From Pycnococcus provasolii (taxonomy: Eukaryota; Chlorophyta; Pseudoscourfieldiophyceae; Pseudoscourfieldiales): a stretch of DNA of 64,000 bases. The notes beneath the pieces are model-generated. The model did not search any database and had not been told where the DNA came from. It was given only the letters and a program-made list of their open reading frames with translations. Made by a program: the position numbers and the translations under genes. Where the stretch lies: positions 310,001-374,000 of the forward strand of contig CP150555.1 in NCBI GenBank assembly GCA_049487715.1. The letters run 5' to 3'. Positions 37,885-47,400 of the stretch are shown here, piece by piece; position 1 is the stretch's first letter; each line of letters begins with the position of its first letter.

Positions 37885-40605
37885 ATGGACGGCGCAGACG
37901 ACGCGACGGAATACAAGGCCCGCATTCTACGAGAAGAGCTCGCTGGGATATCCTCCGAGCCTTCCGCAAAACGACCAGCCGTAAACATCTCGAAGAAAGT
38001 AGAACAGGTGGCGCTTACCAACGGTATGGACAGCAATGGATACGCGAAGGGGTCGAGCATGTTGCGCCGGCAAAATTCCAGCAGGGCGCTCCAGCTCGTC
38101 ATTCAAGACGCCACCCCGGGAGAGGCACCGGGAGAGACAGGGCAGCCGACTGTGAGTGACGCCGCAACCTCTTCCCGCGTCATCGGAAGAGCTCAGCATG
38201 AATTGTCGCGGGTTTGGCGCCCTCACACAGTCATCTACCTTTTATCTGCCATAATGCTGCTCTACGCGCTCGTCCGCAGCTTCGCGCCTGAGCCGGTGGG
38301 GCTGCTTCGCGCGGATGCGGCGTGCACCAATGCGCCCTTGTTCAAGTGTGTGTGTCCCCGCAAGACTGTGTGCGCTGAAGACTGGCCCTCGCTCTTCCTG
38401 CTCGCACTCGCGCGAGGCTCCGCGTACATGGACTACCCGCTGTACGTCGCGCTCTTCCTCAGCAAGTGCCACAACTTGCGCAGCGCGCTCGGCAACTCCT
38501 ATATCTCTGAGTGGCTGCCCTTCCATGACCTCCACAAGCTCCACGTCTTCGCCGGCTGGATAGTCGGCGTAGAGACGTTTTCGCACTCCATCGCGCATAT
38601 GGTGCGGTGGTCACTACAGGGCAATGCAAACTTCTTCTTCTCAACACAGACAGGCCGCACCGGTATCTTGGCGATGCTGTGCACGCCGCTCATCGTATGG
38701 CCCATGGCGCTGAAATCTCTCCGGGTACGATATCGATGGGAAACGCGCAAGACAATGCACTACCTGGCGTTGGTGTGGGGCATATGCGTGGCGTGCCATG
38801 CGCCTGCCACACACGTCGCCTGGGTGATGGGAACCGTCGTCGCGTTGTACTGCGCAGACTTCCTGTACGGCGCCATGTGCAAGATTAAACTCATCAGGTC
38901 CACGCACTTCATTCGGCTTGAGAACTGCGTTGAGATGTCATTTGAACACCCTCACGGCTTTTCCTCAGACGGCACGGGCTACGTGATGGTGTGCTTGCCG
39001 TGGATCAGCAAGTCGGAGTGGCACGCCTTCTCGCTGTTTAAACACCCGAAGAAGGATAACAGCAGCGCGGTATGCATCGCCGTTGCCGGTGATTGGACCA
39101 AAAAGCTCCACGACGCGCTCGACAGGCCCACCGTGCGTCACGCATGGATTGCCGGCCCTTACGCATCGCCGTACGGCACCGCCATCAAGTACGACAATCT
39201 CTTGTGCGTCGCGTCGGGGATTGGCATTACACCCGCCATCTCAATCATTACAACGCACGGTTCCGGGAGCATGGACCGCCGCGTGCACCTCATATGGATT
39301 TGCCGCGACCCTTCTTTGATTGAATTCTACGTGAAGCGCGTTTCTTTCGACTCACGAGGGTGGACGCTCATCTACTACACAGGTAAGTCGCGGCCCCTTG
39401 TTCTCGACAGTGAGGATCTGCCACCCTCAGTACTTATTTTCAGGAAAAGGCCGTATCTGGAGCGCGTTATGGCAGACATCATTTACGGCATCGAGGGAGG
39501 GCACGGACTTCCGGAACAATTGTTGGCCAAAGCCGCGGATTTCCGGAACGAAATTTTTCGCGGAGACCAGGAAGGTGCAAGACTGGAAAAAATGTTGCTC
39601 ATGATCGTGCAAGTGCACGGGCGGGACGCTTTCTTCGACATGTGTTCTAAGGAAAGCTCTGATGAACGCAGACGTAGAAGCCGGAGTAGCTTCGATGGGG
39701 TCCAGAGCAACAAGAGCCTTCTTACCCAAGTGACAGCGTCGACTGCTATACCAAGCAGTAGACAAGCCTGGCAATCCAATAAGCTGCAACAAGGGCAGTC
39801 CATTGACATCTCTCAACAAACCACGTCGCCGGTGAAATTCATCAAATCACGTCCTGGTTCTGGTATGTTGATATCGGAAGAATCGAGCAGCCGTGAGACG
39901 GCAATGCCAGACGGTGGTGAGGATTCGGCCCAGGACGTTTCCGAGGCGCGTCTCAATGTCGTCAATTTTGAGACAGACTTGTTGGAAGCCAACGCCTTTT
40001 CTTCGAATTCGAGGGATCCGGTACTTTCCGCAACGAGAGAAGCATTCCTTGATGTTCCTGCAATGCACATTTTGCCGACCGCCACAAAGCCAAGGGGTGG
40101 TGGACCTGTGGTCGAATCAACGCGCTCTATTTCCATGACCTTGGCGGGCTTCAAAACGACCTTCGTCGAACTTGCGGAGGCATTGGCTCACCAAGAGCTG
40201 AGCGAGTTTGAGCTTGAGCTCGTGGACGTGATGTACGAGAATATAGTCTGTTGCGATAGAACCGAGCGATGGGAAGATGAGCACGGAATCATCGACGTAG
40301 TCAGTGAACTGAAATTCGACATATTCGTGACCCAAACGATGAATAAATCGATGAACAGTGTGGATGAAAATGACGGCGTCGACATATCTGTGCATAACGG
40401 AAACTCGTTGCCGCATCCTGGACGCCTTAACGCGCCGAGAAAAAGCATGGATGCTATCGACTTTCTCGGGAATCCGGATAATTCTACGACGCTTAAGGCA
40501 TGGCAGATGATGTATTGCGGCGGCGCGCAGTCGATTGCGGACGAGCTAAGTAGGATCAGCCAATCTTTCGGAATCAACCTTGAGGTTGAGAAATTCGACT
40601 GGTGA
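37885..40605 (+). CDS. Ferric reductase-like flavocytochrome
   Basis: 906 residues from the ATG at 37885; the upstream open frame looks like leader. About six membrane helices carry the haem-binding His residues: FHDLHKLHVFAGWIVG, VETFSHSIAHMVRW and MHYLALVWGICVACHAP. Then an FAD domain ending in HAWIAGPYASPYG, and an NAD(P) domain: CVASGIGITPAISIITTH, HLIWICRDPSLIEF, RPYLERVMADIIYGIEGG, and a C-terminal WQMMYCGG and VEKFDW. A 330-residue low-complexity insert sits inside the NAD(P) domain (39640-40480). Probably electron transfer across a membrane to iron or oxygen. TGTAA lies 28 bp past the stop. Confidence 0.85.
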   Translation: MDGADDATEYKARILREELAGISSEPSAKRPAVNISKKVEQVALTNGMDSNGYAKGSSMLRRQNSSRALQLVIQDATPGEAPGETGQPTVSDAATSSRVIGRAQHELSRVWRPHTVIYLLSAIMLLYALVRSFAPEPVGLLRADAACTNAPLFKCVCPRKTVCAEDWPSLFLLALARGSAYMDYPLYVALFLSKCHNLRSALGNSYISEWLPFHDLHKLHVFAGWIVGVETFSHSIAHMVRWSLQGNANFFFSTQTGRTGILAMLCTPLIVWPMALKSLRVRYRWETRKTMHYLALVWGICVACHAPATHVAWVMGTVVALYCADFLYGAMCKIKLIRSTHFIRLENCVEMSFEHPHGFSSDGTGYVMVCLPWISKSEWHAFSLFKHPKKDNSSAVCIAVAGDWTKKLHDALDRPTVRHAWIAGPYASPYGTAIKYDNLLCVASGIGITPAISIITTHGSGSMDRRVHLIWICRDPSLIEFYVKRVSFDSRGWTLIYYTGKSRPLVLDSEDLPPSVLIFRKRPYLERVMADIIYGIEGGHGLPEQLLAKAADFRNEIFRGDQEGARLEKMLLMIVQVHGRDAFFDMCSKESSDERRRRSRSSFDGVQSNKSLLTQVTASTAIPSSRQAWQSNKLQQGQSIDISQQTTSPVKFIKSRPGSGMLISEESSSRETAMPDGGEDSAQDVSEARLNVVNFETDLLEANAFSSNSRDPVLSATREAFLDVPAMHILPTATKPRGGGPVVESTRSISMTLAGFKTTFVELAEALAHQELSEFELELVDVMYENIVCCDRTERWEDEHGIIDVVSELKFDIFVTQTMNKSMNSVDENDGVDISVHNGNSLPHPGRLNAPRKSMDAIDFLGNPDNSTTLKAWQMMYCGGAQSIADELSRISQSFGINLEVEKFDW

Positions 40606-41372
40606 CTTCCAGGAGGGCATGGTACGGAGTTGTATGTTGTAAGATGTTGGTTGTTTGTTACTAATAAAGAAGAAGAATGACATGCGTACGCGCGTGCTTG
40701 ATACATATTCTGTATCAGGTACTGTAAGAATACAGAAGTACTGTACGGTACTGTACAGGTACCGTACTAACTTAGGGTGATATTGATACAGTATTGTCCC
40801 GTTGAACCAGATAAGATGGAGCGATGGAGCAAATACTTGAGCGTGTGCTTGAGCGAGGCTGGGCAGTCCGTGGGGCCCTCGGAACCACGTATGGCGCCCG
40901 GTATATGTGTGCTGAATATCGACGCGCGATCATTGAAATGTATCGCGCGGGTGACGCACACAAGGGAAGCAAGTCGTCGCCGGGGCTGATGCACGGTATT
41001 GTACTACTGGTGTCACACACAGTTAGGGTTAGGGTTACCGGGTAGGTTTCCCCCTCCTCCTCCCCCAGGAGGTTCCCCCCCCCCCCCTGACAGGTCCCCC
41101 TGACTGCCTGAATGAATTTGACCAAGCATTTGGCAAGGGGTTTGACCGCAATATTTAGAAAAAAAACCTGAACTGGCCTTAACAGGTGGCCTTAACCGGA
41201 CTGGATATTGACTTTTGACTTTTGGGATTGAAGTTGAAATTGAACTGTTGAAGTTGCATTTATTGTTCTGATTGCTTTGCCCTTGCAAGCTGTCTGTTAT
41301 TTTTGTCATTTTTGCCATTCATTCTGCGCACCCGCATCCGCTGTGGCGTCCTCCTCCTGGCTTATCATTTCT
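40606..41372. other. Intergenic, no gene supported
   Basis: Starts with a palindrome-rich stretch of TACTGTAC and GGTACCGTAC (40724-40770), then a telomere-like repeat (41022-41038), C-runs and leader sequence of the C2 gene. Confidence 0.5.
41022..41038 (+). repeat. Telomere-like repeat
   Basis: AGTTAGGGTTAGGGTTA between the flavocytochrome gene and the C2 protein gene. Confidence 0.9.
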
Positions 41373-44147
41373 ATGGGTGCGTCCTCCTCGGTCTCGGCGT
41401 CGGCCTCTCGCTCACTCGCTGATCCTCATGGCAATACGCCGCCGTCATCTTCCTCCTCCTCCTCCTTGTCCGGGTCATCCTCGCTTCGTCCTGGGGCGTC
41501 TTCGTCCTCGCGCTCTGGACAGATGGCCGCAAACTTGCTGGACGCGAGATGGAGGGACCACTTCGACGGGGGAGGACGCGTCGTGGAACCGCCGCAGTTT
41601 GGAAAGCCGCCGTCCACTATCCGTAAGCTGAAAATCGTCGTACACGCAGCGCGAAATATCGCAGCTTCACAGCCGACGCTCGTCGAAGCCACGCTTGGAC
41701 ACCAAAACGCGACTTCTTCTCTCTGCTCGACAAAGGAACAGCACCAAACACAAAGCGGCGTCACGTCCTCCTTCTTCTCAGCAGCCATGGGATCCATGGC
41801 AAAGAGCTACTCCCGGATGTTGCAAAACCCACGCTACGACGACGCGACGTTCACGTTCGACGCATTTCAGCCTTGGGCAGGTGCACATCTGATGGTCGAG
41901 CTGCGAGGGAAAAGCAAAATTTCTGAAGCGACAACGCCTCCACCGTTCGCCGGACGACTGCGCATACCAGTCGACCGCATCGTCAACTCGTCCGTCAAGG
42001 ATGCCACCGCCCCTAAGTGGTGTCGGCTCACCGACCGACCACCAGGCGAGGAAGACACAGGCGCCGCATTCGCATCCACGATAGGATTCAGCGCGCACGA
42101 CGTTGCGTCATCACAAGAAATTCCCGACGCGGAGCTCACCTTCTCCATATACTGCGACGACAACGACAGGCACCGCGTGTGGGCCAAGGTGATCTCCTCC
42201 AGAGGTGTGTGGCTCAGCCGCGCACGCGTCAAAGTCTCTTTAGTGTACACGAAGCCCGACGCCGCGCCTGACCGCTTCGACGAGGAGGCTCTCGCCGCCG
42301 CCCAAAAAGCGAAAGACCTCTACGAGGAGGGTGCCATCGACGAGAGCGACACGACGGCGCCGCGAGGCCCAACCCTCGGGCCGTTCGTCACCGCACCTCC
42401 TCGCGCCGACACAACGAAAATAACGGTGTCCCAGGAATTTGCGTGGGACGACGGAAAGGCGACGTTCAGCTTCTGGCCCGTCTGCCTCGCGAAAGAGCCG
42501 TGGCTTTTAATCGAGCTTGCCGGCATACCGCACAACATCACAGGAAAACCGATGGCGTCGTCCAGGCGAGCAAGCCTGCTGACACGCGCGCGCAGTGCCA
42601 CCGCCTCAGCGCTCACAGGCTTGACCCGCGGCGGCGTTCGCGACGTCGCGCAGGTGTGGCAGCCCGTGAGCGTGAACCTCAAGCAAGATCCCAGGACGGT
42701 TTCTTGGCAGAAGCACCGCGCCACGGTGCGGATGGCTGCGCAGAAGGACGACTCTGTGAACCGAGGGTCGCTCAACATCGACGCGAAGATCCTGGGCGCA
42801 CAAGGCGATCGCCTGCAGGTGGTGGTGCTGCGTGCGAAGAACCTGCCTCCCGTCAGCGACCGTGGCACGGGATGCGACACGTACGTCGTGGTGGAGATTG
42901 GCAAGAAGCGATTTCGCACCACCGTCGCGCGTGCGACGTGCAATCCGATCTGGAACGAGGCGCTGCACTTTCACTTTTCCGAGTGCTTCCCAGATCGCAG
43001 AGGCTACGTCGGTGGATTTGCAAAGCTGACGACTTCCGACCAGCTCGGCTTCGAGGTGTACCACAGCAACGCCGCAGCGACAAAGAAAGCGTCGTCGTCC
43101 AGCAAATCTGCGGGCGATCAGGGTGCGGCGGCGGCGGCGGCGGCGGCGGCAGAAGATCTGACATCCGGCGGTGACGACGTGTTCCTTGGCGCGACTTCAT
43201 TTCCCATGTCCGAATTCGTTGACGACGACGATGCGAAAGGCGAAGGTGACGACGAAGACGACGCGCCGCGCCGGCCAGGTGCGCGCGATGCCGGCGCGGC
43301 GCTCACCCTCCTGGAGGCGGGCACGGACTTTGGAGAGCGGTACGCGGTGGAGCAGGCGACGACGCCCACACGCTCGTTCTGGGCGGCGCTGCGAAGCAAG
43401 GCTTACCGAGGCATCACCGGCGATGTGCTGGTATCGTGCTACTTTGACGACGGCGAGCCGGGCAAGCCGATAGAGTCTGACCCGGTGCTGAAGCATCTTC
43501 GGCAGGATGCCTTGCGGCAGACAAGGCGTGGAAACGACGAAGCTGGCGACGGCGATGAAGAATGGAAGCGCGAGCGCGATCGAATGCTGGCGATGGCAAG
43601 CTCGAAAGGCGTGAAAAACTCCTTCAAGCTTGGCAAGAGCTCCAAGTCGCCTACGAAGAAGAAGGGGGAAGAGGACGGTGTGGACGCCGAGCTCGAGGCG
43701 GCGCTGATGGAGGTGTTCCAGCTTGCGGCAAAGAGAGAGCGCACGAAGGCTTCAGCCGCTTTGGCGCATGCGCTCGAGCGCAAGGCGTTGCGTGAGGCGG
43801 CGCGCGGAGATACGGGAACCGACTTCTACAAGGCGATGGAGACGCAGCGTCGCCTTGCGAAGGGCATTTCGCGGCGCAAGAAGAAGAATAATAAGGGTGG
43901 TATTGGTGGTATTGGTGGTGGTGGTGGCGATGATGATGACCTGGAGGAGGAGACGGAAGCACAGCGTCGCCGTCTGCAGGAGGCGATTGGCGGAGCTCGC
44001 AGGAGCAGCCTGTCGATGGTGAGCGCGTATGACGGCAGCGGAGAGGCTATTCTGCTCGCCGCGGACTGGGAGTCGGAACGTCCGAAGGATCGTTGGGCGA
44101 GCGAGGCGCTGGGCAGCATGGCGCCGACCGTCGCGCCAGCGTTTTGA
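41373..44147 (+). CDS. C2-domain protein with N-myristoylation motif
   Basis: 924 residues from MGASSSVSAS at 41373, a fitting N-myristoylation start (Gly2, Ser6). The best C2 domain is at residues about 470-560: LQVVVLRAKNLPPVSDRGTG, CDTYVVVEIGKKRF, TTVARATCNPIWNEALHFHF. An Asp at CDTYV and an unclear second loop suggest weak or lipid-only binding. A more degenerate C2-like region is at residues about 90-230 (IRKLKIVVHAARNIAAS). The last 200 residues are charged and helical with poly-Ala (43125-43150). Likely a membrane-associated scaffold. Converges on the NLR-like gene. Confidence 0.75.
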   Translation: MGASSSVSASASRSLADPHGNTPPSSSSSSSLSGSSSLRPGASSSSRSGQMAANLLDARWRDHFDGGGRVVEPPQFGKPPSTIRKLKIVVHAARNIAASQPTLVEATLGHQNATSSLCSTKEQHQTQSGVTSSFFSAAMGSMAKSYSRMLQNPRYDDATFTFDAFQPWAGAHLMVELRGKSKISEATTPPPFAGRLRIPVDRIVNSSVKDATAPKWCRLTDRPPGEEDTGAAFASTIGFSAHDVASSQEIPDAELTFSIYCDDNDRHRVWAKVISSRGVWLSRARVKVSLVYTKPDAAPDRFDEEALAAAQKAKDLYEEGAIDESDTTAPRGPTLGPFVTAPPRADTTKITVSQEFAWDDGKATFSFWPVCLAKEPWLLIELAGIPHNITGKPMASSRRASLLTRARSATASALTGLTRGGVRDVAQVWQPVSVNLKQDPRTVSWQKHRATVRMAAQKDDSVNRGSLNIDAKILGAQGDRLQVVVLRAKNLPPVSDRGTGCDTYVVVEIGKKRFRTTVARATCNPIWNEALHFHFSECFPDRRGYVGGFAKLTTSDQLGFEVYHSNAAATKKASSSSKSAGDQGAAAAAAAAAEDLTSGGDDVFLGATSFPMSEFVDDDDAKGEGDDEDDAPRRPGARDAGAALTLLEAGTDFGERYAVEQATTPTRSFWAALRSKAYRGITGDVLVSCYFDDGEPGKPIESDPVLKHLRQDALRQTRRGNDEAGDGDEEWKRERDRMLAMASSKGVKNSFKLGKSSKSPTKKKGEEDGVDAELEAALMEVFQLAAKRERTKASAALAHALERKALREAARGDTGTDFYKAMETQRRLAKGISRRKKKNNKGGIGGIGGGGGDDDDLEEETEAQRRRLQEAIGGARRSSLSMVSAYDGSGEAILLAADWESERPKDRWASEALGSMAPTVAPAF

Positions 44148-44416
44148 TTGATTGATTTGATTTGATTGATTGTGAGGGGGTGTGGTGGTGGTGGTGGTGG
44201 TCATTCTTCTTTTGTTTGTTTGTGAGCACTGTACTGTACACTTCTCATGTACGTATGAGTATTTCTTCTGTAGTAATCAAATGTAATTGTTTTTGTGTGT
44301 ATTATAATAGGTATGTACGGTACAATGTTTTTTATTTTCTGTTATAGACAATTATAGACTAGATACATGAATTATCTCTGTCTCTCGTCCTTTCCTTTCA
44401 TACCAACTGCATTATG
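44148..44416. other. Convergent 3' ends
   Basis: Stretch between the stop codons of the C2 and NLR-like genes: GATTGATTTGATTTGATT units, a GGTGGTGGT run and an AT-rich section with TGTAA at 44281. Confidence 0.5.
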
Positions 44417-47400
44417 TCACTTGGATGACGCATCTAAGTCAAACCGTTCCCAGACGCGAATGGTCTTGTCGTAGCTCGCGGAGATGATGCGCGTCCCATC
44501 CGCGGAATACGATGCGGAACTCACCCCTCCAGAATGACCTTCCAGCACTGATATACACGCGCCGGTCGTCGCGTCCCACACGCGAACGGTATTGTCCCAG
44601 CTCGCGGAGACGATGCGCGTCCCATCCGCGGAATACGATGCGGATAACACCGCACCAGAATGGCCTTCCAGCACAGATAAACACGCGCCGGTCGTCGCGT
44701 CCCAGACGCGAACGGTCTGGTCCCAGCTCGCGGAGACGATGCGCGTCCCATCCGCGGAATACGAGGCGGAAAACACCGAATGAGAATGACCTTCCAGCAC
44801 TGATATACACGCGCCGGTCGTCGCGTCCCACACGCGAACGGTACTGTCATCGCTCGCGGAGACGATGCGCGTCCCATCCGCGGAATACGAGGCGGAAGTC
44901 ACCACACCAGAATGGCCCCTCAGCACAGATATACACGCGCCGGTCGTCGCGTCCCACACGCGAACGGTACTGTCATCGCTCGCGGAGACGATGCGCGTAC
45001 CATCCGTGGAATACGAGGCGGAAAACACCACACCAGAATGACCTTCCAGCACAGATATGCACGCGCCTGTCGTCGCGTCCCAGACGCGAATGGTCGATTC
45101 CCTGCCCGCGGAGACGATGCGCGTACCATCCGCGGAATACGAGGCGGAACTCACACCATAAATATGGCCTTCCAGCACTGATATACATGCGCCGGTCGTC
45201 GCGTCCCAGATGCGAACGGTATGGTCGTCGCTCGCGGAGACGATGCGCGTCCCATCCGCGGAATACGAGGCGGATTGCACATCACGAGAATGGCCTTCCA
45301 CCAGCACAGGTAAACGCGCGCCGGTCGTCGCGTCCCAGATGCGAACGGTCGAGTCCTCGCTCGCGGAGACGATGCGCGTACCATCCGCGGAATACGAGGC
45401 GGAACTCACCCGACTAGAATGGCCTTCCAGCACTGATAAACACGCGCCGGTCGTCGCGTCCCACACGCGAATGGTCTTGTCCTTGCTCGCGGAGATGATG
45501 CGCAACCCATCCGCGGAATACGACGCTGAGTTCACCACACCAGAATGGCCTTCCAACACAGATATACTTGCGCCGGTCGTCGCGTCCCAGATGCGAACGG
45601 TGTCGTCGTCGCTCGCGGAGACGATGCGCGTACCATCCGCGGAATACGAGGCGGAAGAAAGCACATCAGAATGGCCTTTCAGTACAGATAGACACGCGCC
45701 GGTCGTCGCGTCCCACACGCGAACGGTCTTATCGTAGCTCGCGGAGACGATGCGTGTCCCATCCGCGGAATACGAGGCAGAATGGCCTTCCAGCAGAGAT
45801 ATGCACGCGCCGGTCGTCGCGTCCCACACGCGAACGGTACTGTCCCCGCTCGCGGAGACGATGCGCGTACCATCCGCGGAATACGATGCGGATAACACCG
45901 CACCAGAATGGCCTTCCAGCACTGATATACACGCGCCGGTCGTCGCGTCCCAGACGCGAACGGTATGGTCCATAAAGCCGCCCGCGGAGACGATGCGCGT
46001 CCCATCCGCGGAATACGAGGCGGAACTCACCGATCCAGAATGGCCTTCCAGCACAGATATACATGCGCCGGTCGTCGCGTCCCAGACGCGAACGGTACTG
46101 TCATCGCTCGCGGAGACGATGCGCGTACCATCCGCGGAATACGATGCGGAAGTCACCCCAGAAGAATGGCTATTCATGTTGTTCAATATCGTAGCATCAA
46201 TATCCACACGAGCTGGTATGCAAAGACTTGGCGTACAAGACGACAGCACCCTCTGTCCTGGACTCTGATACCATGCACTCGTACACGGCACATTCGCCGC
46301 AATCACGCCAACCTGCGAATGCGTTCCAACTCCCCACCGTAGCGCGCGAACAAAGGCATGCAGCGATTCCACGGCCGTCACCAACCCAGTAGCATAATCT
46401 GCCAACTTCTCCTTCGCATCCAAAACCGCCTTCTCGAGGCGCAGCAATTCCACCACAAGCACGCCTCTTCGACCTGCTTCCATCTGGCGCTTCAACCACA
46501 CACCCGCAAACTCTGTTGCACACCACGGTGACGCCTCGTATCCCTCAGGAATCATCGACGCCTCCTTTTCTTCACGCTCAACCATGAACGCATCAGACCA
46601 CTCCTTCATGACATCTATCGCTATCGTCTCATCACCACCTTCGTGCAGCATCTTCTCAACCGCTTCGGTCAAGTGCACGTGTGCATGTCGCAAGGAATAC
46701 GCCACAGCCGGCCCCTTCTCGTCGTCGCCACGTTTCAGAACTTCTAGACACGATAGCGCCAGCTCACGATGTCCACGAAACACGTCTGCTGCGTGCTCGC
46801 CTGATCGCTTCGTGTCTCCCAAAAACTCACGCAGCGACAAGTGCAACGTCTGCAGCAGGTGATCGCGCTCCTCGAACAGCAGTCCCCAGCCAGGTAGGTG
46901 CTCGCACGTCTCTCGCAAACGCAATCTATCAACATGCGCCGACGAGAGAGGTTCACGCGAAGCTAGCACAATGTCAATCAGCCTACGAACTTCCACGTCA
47001 TCCTTCGCTGCGCGATCAAACCAAAGCTTATACGCGGCATCAATATCCGCAGGTGGTTCCAAGCTTGTCCCGTATCGCTTGACAAACTCGCGAGCAACAA
47101 TCTGGTACACCTTTATGTTCTGCATGTTGCGCATCGCCTCTTCCCAGGGTCCTGGAAGGCGACTCTCCTCTTTTTCCACTTCCACCGGGGCCGGCCCAAG
47201 AACCTGTGCAGGCTCCATCATGCGCATGCCACCCTCCCAATTGTGCTCTAGCACGCGTCGACGAGGATAGTCACCATTCGCATCTGGGCGCGTCGTCACA
47301 AGTAGAGAAACACTCGAGCGCGCCTCGCGAGCTAAAGTCTGCAGCAAACGCACCGCGGCATTTGACGTGTGCCGGTCATCGTCCGCCTCGTCGAGCGCAT

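Noticed and set aside
39382-39442. GTAAGT...TTTTCAG intron candidate in the flavocytochrome gene
   Set aside because: The unspliced frame continues into conserved family sequence (PPSVLIFRKRPYLERVM). Removing these 61 bp shifts the frame and gives an early stop, so it is not an intron.
44512-45975. Long plus-strand frames opposite the WD40 repeats
   Set aside because: They are repeats of the complement of the WD40 array and code for nothing recognisable.
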